A stretch of DNA of 64,000 nucleotides from CAVVDY01 sp963819645 (GTDB taxonomy: Bacteria; Acidobacteriota; Terriglobia; Terriglobales; Acidobacteriaceae), in assembly GCA_963819645.1 (NCBI GenBank), contig CAWFWZ010000016.1, positions 124,001-188,000 of the forward strand, given 5' to 3'. Both the position numbers and the translations under genes were made by a program. Position 1 is the stretch's first letter. Every line of letters begins with the position of its first letter. The notes beneath the pieces were generated by a model that was not told where the DNA came from, did no database searches, and worked only from the letters and a program-made list of their open reading frames with translations. This document shows, piece by piece, positions 17,832 through 29,419 of the stretch.

Positions 17832-17849
17832 TAACTAACCAGTTAGTTA
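17832..17849 (+). promoter_or_regulatory. Perfect palindromic TetR-type operator
   Basis: TAACTAAC-CA-GTTAGTTA is a perfect 8-base inverted repeat with a 2-base spacer, ending one base before the ATG of the tetR gene. Size and symmetry suit a TetR dimer. Its position over the translation start region leaves no Shine-Dalgarno sequence, so the regulator mRNA may be leaderless or weakly translated. Autoregulation of the whole efflux operon is the likely function. Confidence 0.85.
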
Positions 17850-17850
17850 A

Positions 17851-18613
17851 ATGAGACAGACATCCACAATCGTCGCCCTTCCTCGCAGCAGGGGCCGAGA
17901 CAGCGAAGCCAGCCGCACCGCTATCCTCGCCGCCGCGCTGGCTGAGTTTGCCGGGCATGGCCTGGCAGGCGCGCGCATGGACGCCATCGCAGCCGCCGCC
18001 CATGTCAACAAGGCCCTGCTCTATTACTACTTTCGCAGCAAGGATGAACTTCACGAGGCGGTGCTCGACGAATTCTTCCAGCGTTTGCGGGCCCGCATTG
18101 ACCACGCACTCGATTCCGGCAGGAATCCCGGCGAACGAATCCTGCTTTACGCGCGAGCACACTTCGACTCGGTGTCTGAATCGCGCCACTATGCTCGCCT
18201 GGTTCACGACGAAATGAGTGCGGGACGGGAAAATTCGCCTCACCTCGTCGCACATCGTGGAACAGTACATCAGGCCGATTTCGGTTCGCGTGCTTGAGGT
18301 CCTCCGCAAGGGCATCACGACAGGCGAATTTCGCGACGTCGATCCGGCGCAGTTTGCACCCACCATGGCGGCGACCATCGTTTCATACTTCGTTTCGCCT
18401 GTAGTACGACGCCTTCGAGCAACCGATCCGTACACCCCTGAGGCCATCAAGCAGCGGCGCGCCGCGGTGCTCGATTTCATTGCAGCCGCATTGTTCGTCG
18501 ATCGCACCGCCGGCCTCAAGCTGGCCGCCGAAGTAGCAGCGCGTCCCGGCGAGCCGGACCACACTGCGAGAGCAGCCATGCCCCGCAGACACACGCGCAG
18601 GAGGCGCAAGTGA
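17851..18613 (+). CDS. TetR-family regulator of the efflux operon (one frameshift)
   Basis: About 253 codons. The N-terminal HTH is clear: TAILAAALAEFAGHGLAGARMDAIAAAAHVNKALLYYYFRSKDEL. One frameshift lies near 18226: dropping a single G (CGGG to CGG) joins ARLVHDEMSAGR to KIRLTSSHIVEQYIRP in one frame. The stop overlaps the GTG start of the HlyD gene (GTGA). The gene order TetR-HlyD-ATPase-permease resembles Escherichia coli CecR with YbhGFSR. It would repress its own operon and release on binding a drug-like ligand. Confidence 0.88.
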
Positions 18614-19676
18614 AAAAAGGCAAGTTCTTCATCTTCCTCCTTCTGCTCGTGCTTGCTGGCGACCGGATACTTCTTCTATTCCACCGACCGCACCAGCGAC
18701 ACCGTGCTCATCGGCATCGTCGATGCCAACCAGGTCATCGTCAGCTCGAAGATCGCCGGCCGCGTCGAGAAGCTCTACGTCGATGAAGGCTCCAAGGTGA
18801 AGGCCGGAGACCTCATCGCCGAAATCGATTCCGCCGAACTGGAAGCCCAGAAGAACGCTGCCGAGGCGACCATCAACGCCTACAACATGCAGGTGTCTTC
18901 GCTGAAGGCCACCGAGGCGCAGACGCTGGGCGAGACCAACAGCGGCGTGGTGAACGCGCAGGCGCGGCTGGCCGCGGCCCAGGCGACGCTGGCGCAGGCG
19001 AAGGCCGACCTGGCGCGCATTCAGAGCGACTCGCAACGCACCATGAAGCTGGCCGAGCAGGGCGTTGCCTCCGACCAGGACCGGGTGCGCGCCGAAGAAC
19101 AACTGAACGCGCAGCAGGCAGCGGTCAACAGCGCGCAGAAGAATGTCGATGCCGCGCAGGCCAACCTCAACATGGCCAAGGCGCGCATGCATCAGCAGAG
19201 CGCCGCGGCCAGCAACGTCGCCACCAACGAGGCGCAGGTCGCCAATGCGCGCGCGCAACTGGCGGAAGCCGACACCCGTCTCGGCTACACCAAAATCTAC
19301 GCGCCGGTGAGCGGCACGGTATCGGTGCGCGCGACGCGCCAGGGCGAAGTCGTCAATCCCGGCACGCCGATCGTCACCATCGTCGACTTCGGCGACACCT
19401 GGGTGCGCGCCGACGGCTCCGGAAACGGAAAGCCGCTTCATCGCCGTCGGCGACAAACTTAAGGTGCGGCTGCCGCAAGGCAAGCCCATCGAAGGCATCG
19501 TCATCTTCAAAGCGGTGGAAGGCGACTACGCCACGCAGCGCGACGTCAGCCGCCGCAAGCGCGACATCAAGACCATCGGTCTGAAGCTGAAGGTCGACAA
19601 TCCCAACGGCGAACTCGTCCCCGGCATGACCGCCGAAGTGCTGCTGCCGAAAGATCTCACGCGGAGTTCGCGATGA
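18610..19676 (+). CDS. HlyD-family membrane-fusion protein (two frameshifts)
   Basis: A periplasmic adaptor for an ABC exporter, about 355 residues. It begins at GTG 18610 with an N-terminal anchor. The biotinyl-lipoyl half motif GRVEKLYVDEGSKVKAGDLIAEID is followed by a long Ala/Gln-rich coiled-coil hairpin and then LGYTKIYAPVSGTVSV. One extra T near 18653 splits the anchor, and one extra G near 19416 splits the beta-barrel. After correction the frame runs through LPQGKPIEGIVIFKAVEGDYA to the end. The stop overlaps the ATPase ATG. Confidence 0.88.
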
Positions 19677-20719
19677 GTTGGACGCATCCTCAAGCGAAGG
19701 CAGACGTCAAGGCGCCGTTCAGCGGCGACGCCATCGTCGTCGATCACATCACCAAGAAGTATGGCGACTTCACCGCGGTCGACGACGTCTCGTTCACCGT
19801 GAAGCAGGGCGAGATCTTCGGCCTGCTCGGTCCCAACGGCGCGGGCAAGTCGACGCTCATCCGCATGATGACCACGCTGCTGCCCATCACCGCCGGGCGC
19901 GCGCTCATCAACGGTTTCGACGTCGCGAAAGATCCGACGCCGCGCGCCACTGCATGGGCGTGATCCCGCAGGCGCTGACCAGCGACATCGATCTGACCGT
20001 CGAAGAGAACCTGAACATCTACGCCAAGCTGTACGACGTTCCCGCCGACGCAGCGCAAGCGCAACATCGACGAGCTGCTGGAGACGGTCGACCTCACCAA
20101 GTGGCGCGACGCGCAGACCAAGACGCTCTCCGGCGGCATGCGGCGGCGGCTGGAGATTGCGCGCGGCCTGGTGCACAGCCCGAAGATCTTCTTCCTCGAC
20201 GAGCCGACCACCGGCCTCGATCCGGTCTCGCGCGTCGCGGTGTGGGAGATGCTGACCACGATCAAGAACAAGCACGAGCTGACCATCCTGATCACCACGC
20301 ACTACATGGACGAAGCCGACCGCCTGTGCGATCGCATCGCCATCGTCGATCACGGCAAGCTGGTGGCGCTCGATTCGCCCATGGCGCTGAAGGCCAGCGT
20401 GCCCGGCACGAACGTGATCGAGGCGCAGTTCAACCATGCGCCCGCCGACTGGCAGCAGAAGCTGGAAGGCTTCGACGACGTGACGTCGGTGCAGTCGCAG
20501 GCCAGCGACACGTATCGCATCCTGACCAGCAACGGCTCGAAGACCACGACCGAGCTGGTGGAGCTGGCGGTGAAGTCAGGCGTCGAAGTGAAGTCGCTTT
20601 CGGTGCAGAACACCACGCTGGACGACGTCTTCGTCCACTACACGGGACGGCAGCTGCGCGATGAGCAGGTGAAGGCCTTCTCCTTCGTGATGCCCGACCG
20701 TCCGGGGATGCGCCCATGA
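19673..20719 (+). CDS. ABC transporter ATP-binding protein (two frameshifts)
   Basis: About 348 residues, DrrA/YbhF-like. Walker A GLLGPNGAGKSTLIRMM lies near residue 50, then Q-loop VIPQ, signature LSGGMRRRLEIARG, Walker B KIFFLDEPTTGLDP and the H-loop TTHYMDEADR. Frame changes lie near 19940 (one base missing or two extra) and near 20056 (one extra C). It energises the permease encoded next; genes overlap by four bases on each side, marking a tight operon. Confidence 0.92.
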
Positions 20720-21831
20720 ACCGCATGTTGGCCATCGTCGAGCGCGAGTTGCGCAAGTTCTTCCGCTCGCCCACGCTGATGCTGGTGTCGATGGTGTTTC
20801 CGCTGGTGCAGCTCATCGTGCTGGGCAACGCCTTCGGCGGCAAGATCAAAGACGCGCGGCTCGGCGTGGTCGATCAGGACCACGGCACGCAGGCGGTGAA
20901 GGTCCGCGAGGCGCTGAATGCGGTGCAGGCCAACGCGCACACCTTTCGCCCGATTCCTTACGACAGCGATCAGCAGGCGATGGAAGACGTGCGCACCGGC
21001 CGGCTCGACGGCGCCATCATCATTCCGCCGGAGTACTCGCGCCGCGTCTACGAGCAGAACCATCCGCGCATCGCGCTCATCGTCGACAACACCGACAACT
21101 TCATGAGCTCGACGCTGGAGCAGCTGTTCGGCGATCTGACCAAGGCGCTGAACAATCCCGACGTCGAGCCCTCGCGCATCCTGCAGCAGATCACGCTCGA
21201 TACGGTCGAGCTGTATCCCTACATCGAGTACATGAAGTACCTGCTGCCCGGCTCGATCGTGCTGGCCATGTTCGTGTCGGTGATGATCGGCGGCGGCATG
21301 CTGTACATCGACGACAAGGCGCGCGGCGTGCACGAAGGCTACCTGGTCACGCCGATCACGAAGTTCGAACTGGTCGCCGGGCTGAACATCGCGGGCGCGA
21401 TCAAGGCCATTCTCGCGGGCGTCGTGATTACCGTGCTCGGTTCGCTGCTGGCGGGACTCGGCACCGCGTTTCAGCCGGCCAACATCATTCTGATTTTGCT
21501 GCTGGTGGTGACGACCTCGGTCGCCTTCAACACCATGATGTTCCTGATGATGGTGCGCGTCGAAGACCCGCTGGTGCCGCGCGCGACCTTCGGCATCCTG
21601 AACACGCTGCTCTTCTTCCCCAGCGGCGCGATCTATCCCATCAAGGCCTTTCCCAAGTGGCTGCAGGCCATCGCGTACGTCGATCCGTTCACCTACGCGG
21701 TGCACGGATTCAAGGCGATTCTGCTGAAGGATGCAGGCTTCGTGGCCATTCGCATGGATTTGCTCTACCTGACGTTGGCGGCGATGGTGATGATCACGAT
21801 CGCGACGGCGCTGTTCAAGAGGACGCTGTAG
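20716..21831 (+). CDS. ABC-2 type transporter permease
   Basis: A 371-residue intact permease of the ABC-2 family. It has an N-terminal transmembrane segment (MLVSMVFPLVQLIVLGNAF), a large extracytoplasmic domain (residues about 45-175) and five C-terminal membrane helices ending in the conserved PFTYAVHGFKAILL region. Start ATG overlaps the ATPase stop (ATGA). With the HlyD adaptor it would form a single-permease exporter for hydrophobic compounds. Confidence 0.93.
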   Translation: MNRMLAIVERELRKFFRSPTLMLVSMVFPLVQLIVLGNAFGGKIKDARLGVVDQDHGTQAVKVREALNAVQANAHTFRPIPYDSDQQAMEDVRTGRLDGAIIIPPEYSRRVYEQNHPRIALIVDNTDNFMSSTLEQLFGDLTKALNNPDVEPSRILQQITLDTVELYPYIEYMKYLLPGSIVLAMFVSVMIGGGMLYIDDKARGVHEGYLVTPITKFELVAGLNIAGAIKAILAGVVITVLGSLLAGLGTAFQPANIILILLLVVTTSVAFNTMMFLMMVRVEDPLVPRATFGILNTLLFFPSGAIYPIKAFPKWLQAIAYVDPFTYAVHGFKAILLKDAGFVAIRMDLLYLTLAAMVMITIATALFKRTL

Positions 21832-21873
21832 AGGCAAGCGGCAAGCGTCAAGCTGCTACTACTTTTTCTTGCG

Positions 21874-22022
21874 TGTCATCCCGAGCGGACCCCGAGCGTA
21901 CGCGAGGGGCAGTCGAGGGATCTGCAGTTGGGTGGCAGCGGAACGAATCGTGGCTCGGCAGGCAAACTGCAGGTCCCTCGACTCCTCGTCCGCTGAGGCG
22001 GACTCGTCGCTCGGGATGACAC
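21874..22022. repeat. Facing repeat pair, short-centre type
   Basis: A forward copy (21874-21930) and a reverse copy (21962-22022) flank a centre of only about 32 bases, so the whole block can fold into one long hairpin. The reverse copy contains a nested hairpin GTCCGC-TGAG-GCGGAC. No gene lies inside. Confidence 0.85.
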
Positions 22023-22087
22023 CTCATGAAGAGTGCGCGGTTGACGCAGCTAAAGCTGCTTCCCTTCGAGCGCCGATGCAAATGCCG

Positions 22088-22451
22088 CTATTCGTCCCGA
22101 TGCACGGTCTTCATGTCGAATGCCGGCACGCACACCGCGATGTACTCCGCGCCTTCGGGACCGGGCGTGGAGTATTGAACCCACTCCCCGGCATGGGCGA
22201 TGACCGCTTGTCCGGCGTTCACGTCGAGCTCGCCGTCTTTGCTCTTAACGTGCAACGTGCCGCGCAGCACGATAGTGAACTCGTCGAACTCGGGCGTCTG
22301 CCCGGGCTCGATCCATCCCGCAGGGCGAACGCATATGTGCGACGCTGGTTGACGTGGTTTGCGAGTTGACGCGGCCAATGTATTCGTCGATGAGCTTCGG
22401 CTTGTTGCCGGCGGCGGTGATGCGGGTTGGTTGGGCGATGAGTGTGGGCAT
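22088..22451 (-). CDS. Cupin-domain protein (one frameshift)
   Basis: About 120 residues. The N-terminal part (MPTLIAQPTRITAAGNKPK..IDEYIGRVNS) and the C-terminal part (EFDEFTIVLRGTLHVKSKDGELDVNAGQAVIAHAGEWVQYSTPG) are in different frames, joined near 22345 where SVAH should run into ICVRPAGW. The second half is a clear cupin barrel with a conserved Glu and a His (VIAHAGEW). Such small cupins often bind a metal and a small ligand; function unknown. Confidence 0.8.
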
Positions 22452-22502
22452 GTCTTCAGTTGTCAGTGGTCAGTTGCCAGAGGAGCGGTCCCCCAAATTC
22501 GG

Positions 22503-22637
22503 TGTCATCCCGACTTCGCCTTGGCGAACGAGGGATCTGCAGTTTGTGTGCGGCGCGACGAACCGTGGCGAAGCAGGCAAACTACAGGTCCCTCGACTCC
22601 TCGTCCGCCTGCGGCGGACTCGTCGCTCGGGATGACA
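22503..22637. repeat. Facing repeat pair, short-centre type
   Basis: Forward copy at 22503-22545 and reverse copy at 22576-22637 with a centre of about 30 bases (GTGCGGCGCGACGAACCGTG). The centre resembles that of the 21874-22022 pair. The nested hairpin in the reverse copy is GTCCGCC-TGC-GGCGGAC. Confidence 0.85.
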
Positions 22638-22697
22638 CATCATAAAAAAGTGCAGCGCACGCTGACAACTGACAACTGACCACCGACAACTGTATTT

Positions 22698-24533
22698 CTA
22701 CTTCCACCCCACCTGCTTGCCCTTGTTCTGCTCGTCGAGCCACTGCTTCAGCGGAGCGAAGTATTCCATCATGGCGCTGCCGTCCATCTGGCGCTCGCCG
22801 GTGAGGGCGTAGAGCGCGTCGGGCCAGGGCTTACTCTGTCCCATCTCGAGCATCGCGTTCAGCTTTGCGCCGGCGGCCTTGTTGCCGTAGAACGAGCAGC
22901 GATACAGCGGTCCGCTGAATCCAGCCTCGCGGCACATGGCGCGATAGAACTGGAATTGCAGAATGCGCGCCAGGAAGTAGCGCGTGTACGGAACGTTGGC
23001 AGCGACGTGATACTTGGCGCCGGGATCGAAGTCCTGCTCGCTGCGCGCCACCGGCGGAACGATGCCCTGGTACTGCTCGCGCATCTGCCACCATGATTTG
23101 TTGTAGTCGGCGGGCTTGATCTCGCCGCTGAAAACCTTCCAGCGCCACTGATCGATGAGCAGGCCGAACGGCAGGAAGGCGACTTTATCGAGCGCCTGGC
23201 GCAGCAGATAGCCGGTATCGTCACTTTGCGGAATGGTCGCGAGCAGCCCGACTTTGTTCAGATATTCGGGCGTGATGGCCAGCGCGATCGAGTCGCCGAT
23301 GGCTTCGTGGAATCCGTCATTCGCTCCGTTCTTGAACAGGAACGGCTGCTTCTCGTAAGCGCGCTGGTACATGTTGTGTCCCAGCTCGTGATGTACGGTG
23401 ATGAAGTCTTCGCCGCGCACCTGGATGCACATCTTCAGGCGCAGATCGTCGAAGTTGTCGACGTCCCACGCGCTGGCGTGGCAGACGACGTCACGGTCCC
23501 GCGGCTTGGTGAAGAGCGACCGCTCCCAGAAGGTCTTAGGCAGCGGCGCGAAGCCCATCGAGGTGAAGAAGCCTTCGCCGTACTTCACCATGCCGATGGC
23601 ATCGACCTTCTTCGCCTGCAGCAGATCGGTGATGTCGTAGGGCTGCTTCTGTTGCGGCGGCGCGACCAGCGGGAAGATGTTGCCCCACTCCTGCGCCCAG
23701 GGATTGCCCAGCAGGTCGGCGCGAATGCGTCCGTCGGCATCGACCGCCGTCGGCCCGTACTTCTCCACCAGCTTGGTGCGAACGTAAGCGTGCAGCGACA
23801 CGTAGAGCGGCTTCACCTGCTGCCAGAGGCGCTCGAGCTCGGCGCTGAACTGGTCGGGCGTCATGTCGTAGCCGGCGCGCCACATGGCGCCCAGATCCGG
23901 ATAGTTCATCTCCTTCGCGCCCTTGTTGCCCAGCTCAACCCAGCGCGCGTAGCGATCACGCATGGGCGGCGAGATGCTATGCCAGCCAACCCAGAGGTCT
24001 TTCGTCTCCTCGGGATCGGTGCTGTTCGCCATGATCTTCTCGATGGCGGTGATGTCGAGACAGTTGCCGGCGTGCTTGCCGCTCGTCGGGCAGTACTTCC
24101 CTTTTCCGTAGTCGCCTTCGAGCGAGGTGCCGATGCGCGCCATCTCGGCCAGCTCCTTGGGATCGCTGGGAGCGGGTGCGGGAACGGCGGCCGCGAGCTT
24201 CAGCAGGAGCATCTTGCGCGCCAGTTCGGCGGGCATCTTCAGGTTGTCGTAACGCGTGGTCTGCTTGGCCAGATCGGTGGTCGCGCCGATGAGCGCCTCG
24301 TTAGCCTCAGCGGCGAGAATCTCGGTGTCGTAGGTGATGAAGTTCGACTGCACCCACGCGGCGTGTGCCTGGCGTACCGTCAGGTCGTTGAGCTGGTCTT
24401 CGGCGTTCTTGATGAACTGCTCGGCCTCAGCTACCGTCGGCGGCCCTTGCGGAGCTTTGGGGACTGAGTTCTGAGCGTTGAGTGAGAAGGCGATAAGGAC
24501 GGAGAGCGATACACAGAGCATACGAAGACGCAT
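22698..24533 (-). CDS. M2-family (ACE-like) peptidyl-dipeptidase, secreted
   Basis: A 611-residue zinc metallopeptidase related to angiotensin-converting enzyme. The ATG at 24533 gives a signal peptide (MRLRMLCVSLSVLIAFSLNAQ) and follows GGAG. The zinc site is TVHHELGHNMYQ (HExxH), with the third ligand Glu in HEAIGDSIALA 24 residues on. Length matches bacterial M2 enzymes with one catalytic domain. It would trim dipeptides from peptide C-termini outside the cytoplasm. Intact, flanked by a repeat block and a YbaY-META gene. Confidence 0.95.
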   Translation of the reverse strand: MRLRMLCVSLSVLIAFSLNAQNSVPKAPQGPPTVAEAEQFIKNAEDQLNDLTVRQAHAAWVQSNFITYDTEILAAEANEALIGATTDLAKQTTRYDNLKMPAELARKMLLLKLAAAVPAPAPSDPKELAEMARIGTSLEGDYGKGKYCPTSGKHAGNCLDITAIEKIMANSTDPEETKDLWVGWHSISPPMRDRYARWVELGNKGAKEMNYPDLGAMWRAGYDMTPDQFSAELERLWQQVKPLYVSLHAYVRTKLVEKYGPTAVDADGRIRADLLGNPWAQEWGNIFPLVAPPQQKQPYDITDLLQAKKVDAIGMVKYGEGFFTSMGFAPLPKTFWERSLFTKPRDRDVVCHASAWDVDNFDDLRLKMCIQVRGEDFITVHHELGHNMYQRAYEKQPFLFKNGANDGFHEAIGDSIALAITPEYLNKVGLLATIPQSDDTGYLLRQALDKVAFLPFGLLIDQWRWKVFSGEIKPADYNKSWWQMREQYQGIVPPVARSEQDFDPGAKYHVAANVPYTRYFLARILQFQFYRAMCREAGFSGPLYRCSFYGNKAAGAKLNAMLEMGQSKPWPDALYALTGERQMDGSAMMEYFAPLKQWLDEQNKGKQVGWK

Positions 24534-24585
24534 GGTATGAATCTCCAGGAGCGTACGGCGGAGTAGACGGTTATAAAGCCGTTGC

Positions 24586-25855
24586 TCAAAACTGATTGTT
24601 TGTAAATTTAGCGACTGTCTTGCCGTTGCTTGTGAGCAGCAGGAAGCCACCACTGATCTTATAGCCGTCGGCGGAACGCAGCATAGCCACAAATTTACGC
24701 TCGCGGCTGCCGGCTGGATCGGCACAGGCCATCATGGTCATGCTGCCGGGGCTGAGATGAAGTCGACCGTGGTCGTCGGTGAAAGTTCCGAGATAACTGT
24801 TGCATCCGGCTGAGCCGGCAATGCGGCGGCCCTCGGGACTGAACGCCAGCGTCACCGGCTTCTGTGGCGGAGCGATGTCGACGGTTTGTCCGTTGAGTTG
24901 AACGAGCTTCCACTGAGTGTCGGCCAGCGGCGTGAGAGCTTTGTTGGGGGCAGGCCTCTCAGGCCGCGAGGTAGATTCAGGCGCCGGCTCGGCGGACTCC
25001 GGCGCCGTAGCCTCGAGTTCGGCTTGTTTGCTGGCCGATGGAGCTTCGGGCAACGGAGCCTCCGGCTCGGCGGCTTTGGCTTCGGGCGTTGGAGTGGTGG
25101 GCTCGGCTGTAGCGGGCGGCGCTGTTTCCCGCGGCGTGGATTCGCTTGGCGGCGTCGCGGCGGATTCCGTTGGCGGCGTGGCGGGCGCAGCGGCCGATTC
25201 CCGTGGCTTCGAGGACGGCGGCGCTGCCGCACCTTCAGTCTCGGCAGGCTTGGCCTCAGCCGGAGCCGCTGGTTTCTCAGGCTCCTGCGCAGTGGCGTCG
25301 CTGCGTTGTGCGGCTCGCTCGGAGGGTCGCAGTCGTCACAGCCGGCGGCGCTTCTGTATTCGCAGGCGGCGCAGCTTGCGAAGCAGACGCCGTGTTTTCC
25401 GATGCGCCCGCTTGCTTCTTCGCCGCGGCTCCCGGATGTGCTCCGTGTCCCACTGTGTGTAGCAGCAGGTTCGCCTTCGACGGCGCGCCATGGGTGAGCA
25501 CGGGATACGCCTGCGTGCTGCTGAACATGAGCATGCCGTCGCCGGAGCGAATGGTCGCGCGCACCGAGTAGCGATTCCCGGGCACAATCTTTGCCGGATC
25601 GTAAGTCAGCGTGAATGGCACCGGCACCTGGCGTCCTTCAGCATTGATAAGAACTCCTGCAACCGTTTGGGCGGCAACATCCGCGATGGACGTGTCGAGC
25701 AGCTGCACGTCGATGACGGCGTCGGGCGGCAACGCCATGCGCTCGCGATAGGCGACAGTACCGGTGACTTGGGCGTTCGTCTCCTGCGCCTGTGAGACGG
25801 ATGGGACCAGCAGCAGAATGGCAGATGTTAGGGCAATGAGAACGCGATTGAACAT
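24586..25855 (-). CDS. YbaY-META fusion lipoprotein-like secreted protein (one frameshift)
   Basis: About 420 codons in three parts. First is a signal peptide (MFNRVLIALTSAILLLVPSVSQA) and a YbaY-like beta domain (VTGTVAYRERMALPPDAVIDVQLLD...GNRYSVRATI). Next comes a Pro/Ala/Glu/Thr linker of roughly 150 residues. Last is a META/HslJ domain (TQWKLVQLNGQ, GSAGCNSYLGTF, MTMMACADP). One extra C near 25318 (CCC to CC restores ATSERAAQRSDATAQEP) breaks the linker. An ATG at 25053 in the linker is not a likely start. Envelope stress is plausible because HslJ affects novobiocin resistance. Confidence 0.82.
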
Positions 25856-26194
25856 GAAAGTACGAATGTAGCACTTAGCGGCCAGCATTTGGGAACCAGC
25901 TGTCCTTCTACGATTGGGCTCGCTGTCTGGAAGCTATGGCGTCCGCAATTGAACCCGCCGCGTAGCAGCGGCTGCGGTGTTAGTCCCGGGCGTAGGCCCA
26001 CCCAGCGTTGAAACGCTGGGCTAAGATCTGCTGTCCCTGCGGGACGGGGCTTATGATTTGTTCCACCGTCTCCGCCCAGCAACGAGTTTCGTAACAGCCT
26101 CTTAGGCACCTACCCAGCACTCCGGCCGCCTGCGGCAGCCTTCATGCTGGGCTATCATCACACGCCCTTCGGGCTCGAAGCCTCAGCAGCCGCT
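25856..26194. other. Intergenic region with short palindromes
   Basis: No gene was found. The stretch holds short inverted motifs of the second repeat family (for example GCGTTGAAACGC and GCGGCTGCGG-type runs near 25965-26030). It also has a CAGCACTCCGGCCGCCTGCGGC segment just after the PIN-TRAM stop. No copy of the main TGTCATCCCGAG repeat is present. Confidence 0.5.
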
Positions 26195-27289
<1,095 letters not shown>

Positions 27290-27555
27290 GCGACACCTCC
27301 CGGGGCCGGTTCCTGGCATCTGGGGCGGGCGTACAGGCCGGACAACTAGAAATGGATATGGGCCGGTAAGCCAACTTCCATAGACGCTACGGGGCCGTTA
27401 GCAAGAATAAGTTGGGGGTTTATGAACAATTAGAACTCCCCCGACGCTACTCTGCCAGCTAAGACAGAGTAGCCGAAGTATAACCCAAGTTCCGGGCGAT
27501 TGAGATGACCATTTAGCAATCAGGACGCCACATTCCGCCTTAGGGACAGCGCACC

Positions 27556-28317
27556 TTAGGCGAACAGGCTGCCGATGGCGGCCCCGCCGAGCGTCACCAC
27601 GGCCCACCAGCCAAATACGACGGCCATACAGGTGCCGCGTTTCAGGCGGGTGACACACTGATATCCGATTCCGGTCAGCACCAATATCCAGATACTAAAC
27701 ACGTCAATGGACGATGCCACCGAATAGAGGAAGTGTGAGCTCTTGGGGTCGAGGAACGCGCCCAGGTTGCTGGCGAGCTGGTTTTGGAAGGTGAAGTTCT
27801 CGCCTCCGCTGATCATGACGGTGAGAATGACCAGCAGCGCCTTGATGCACCCCGGCAGCCAGGCATACATGCTGATGGCGTAGGCCTGCGAAAATTTCAG
27901 CTCGGCGCCAAGGCCAAACTTAAAGGTCGCCAGCAGCACGGCGGCCACGATCGGCCACGATGATGAGCGTGAGCAACTGGAAAGCCATAGGAGAAGCCAC
28001 GCGTGATCTTGGCCGAGATCTCGATCTGCTGCTCGCGCTGGTCGGGCGGCAGTTGCTCGACCTTGGCTGCCTGTTTAGGTGATAGCTGGATCTGGTTCTC
28101 GGCGACCTTGTCCATGCCGACCTTCTTGTCGACGACGGTAGACCAGTGCCAGTCCCACAATCGCGCCGATCAGCCACGGCAGCCACCAACTGGAGCTGCG
28201 GCGAATATCGGTGAAGGTCTTGCTGGGCGCGATGAAGGTGTCGATGACACGCTCGGCTTGCGAGAGCGCGGGCGGCATCTCGCCGGGGACGGTAGTAACG
28301 GGCGCAGGAGTGCTCAT
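27556..28317 (-). CDS. Yip1-domain membrane protein (two frameshifts)
   Basis: About 253 codons over three frames. The start MSTPAPVTTVPGEMPPALSQAERVIDTFIAPSKTFTDIRR is the usual lead-in of bacterial Yip1/YIPF proteins. Next come SSWWLPWLIGAIVGLALVY, a Gln/Lys-rich loop (LSPKQAAKVEQLPPDQREQQ), and membrane helices (FGLGAELKFSQAYAISMYAWLPGCIKALL; IDVFSIWILVLTGIGYQ). Frame changes lie near 28138 and 27960. The family is of unknown function in bacteria. It is divergent from the DyP gene. Confidence 0.8.
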
Positions 28318-28398
28318 AGGTCTCCGTATGTGGCCTTCGCTATGCGATCAATGTCGCATGTCCTGGGAAGGCAACGCGGCGCGATTGTAACATTCATT

Positions 28399-28430
28399 TT
28401 GCTCGCGAATGCGTATCGGGTGTTTATAGT
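28399..28430 (+). promoter_or_regulatory. Weak candidate promoter for the DyP gene
   Basis: TTGCTC and TATAGT are separated by 20 bases (18 if TTTATA is taken as the -10), just upstream of the GGAG and ATG of the DyP gene. Motif-based only. Confidence 0.25.
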
Positions 28431-28454
28431 ATTGCTTCCGGAGAAGATCACCCG

Positions 28455-29352
28455 ATGCACACCGCTCAGTACGGCATTTTTACCCTAGGCAATCCTGCGC
28501 ACGCGTTCCTCGAATTTGACTTACTCGAAGGCAAAACGTACAGCGAACTGTTGACGCGGTAAGAGACGTTCAGCGAGCCCCGCACCACCGGCGGCGGTGT
28601 AAACCTGGTTGTCGGCTTCCGTCCCGAGTTGTGGCGCGAGCTTGCTCCCGAGGACTTACCAGCCGAATTTGTGGGATTCAATCAGGACATAGTCGGCCCC
28701 GATGGCTATACCATGCCGGCGACTCAGCACGACGTGGTGTTGTGGTTCACCAGCAGCGCCTACGACTACATCTTCGACTTCACTCGTGATGCGATTCACG
28801 CGCTTGCGCACGTGGCTCGCATATCGCGACGAGACCGCGAGTTGGCCTTATCACGGCAAACTTGATCTGACCGGATTCATCGACGGCACTGAGAATCCGA
28901 AATTGACTGAGGCTCCTGACGTGGTATTGGTTCCTGAGGGCAAGCCAGGCGCAGGTGGGAGCATGTTGCTGCTTCAGAAATGGCCGCACGACGCCGCGAA
29001 ATGGGAAGCCTTGCCCGTTGCGAAGCAGGAGTTGGTCATTGGGAGGACGAAGCCCGACAGCATCGAGCTGGATCCCAAGCCGGCAGATGCGCACGCCGCG
29101 AAGACGGATCAGGACGTGTTCGGCAAAATCCTTCGCCGGAACATGCCGTACGGCGAATACACCAATCACGGAACCATGTTCGTCGGCTTCAGCGCGGACC
29201 AGACGCGCCTTTCGAAGATGCTGGAGAGCATGGCCGGGCTGATTGGCGGACAACGTGACGCGCTGACGTTCTATACGCATCCCGTCTCTGGAGCCTACTA
29301 CTTCGTGCCAGCCATCGAGAGCCTGGCGCCAGAGGACGAAGAAGAGTCGTGA
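28455..29352 (+). CDS. DyP-type heme peroxidase (in-frame stop and one frameshift)
   Basis: About 299 codons. ATG 28455 follows GGAG. The opening QYGIFTLGNPAHAFLEFDLLEGKTYSELLTR is followed by an in-frame TAA at 28560-28562, then ETFSEPRTTGGGVNLVVGFRPELW in the same frame. A frameshift near 28805 leads into DLTGFIDGTENP, whose GxxDG Asp is the catalytic residue. The heme-domain end RRNMPYGEYTNHGTMFVGFSADQ is present. DyP enzymes oxidise dyes or lignin-like substrates with peroxide. No encapsulin gene is adjacent. The stop may be a base-calling error (CGGGTAGAG would restore Val-Glu). Confidence 0.85.
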
Positions 29353-29419
29353 AGTAATCGGCTCGGTCTTTAAGGCTAGAGCGGTTTCCCAATTGCTGCA
29401 TCCGAGAAGCTCGGGTAGA

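Noticed and set aside
20638..21837. Long antisense open frame of 399 codons opposite the ABC permease gene
   Set aside because: It is rich in Arg/His/Gln/Asp with no domain and mirrors a well-supported permease gene. High GC gives long antisense frames. The same reasoning rejects 23226-24467, 57060-58121 and 61562-62905.
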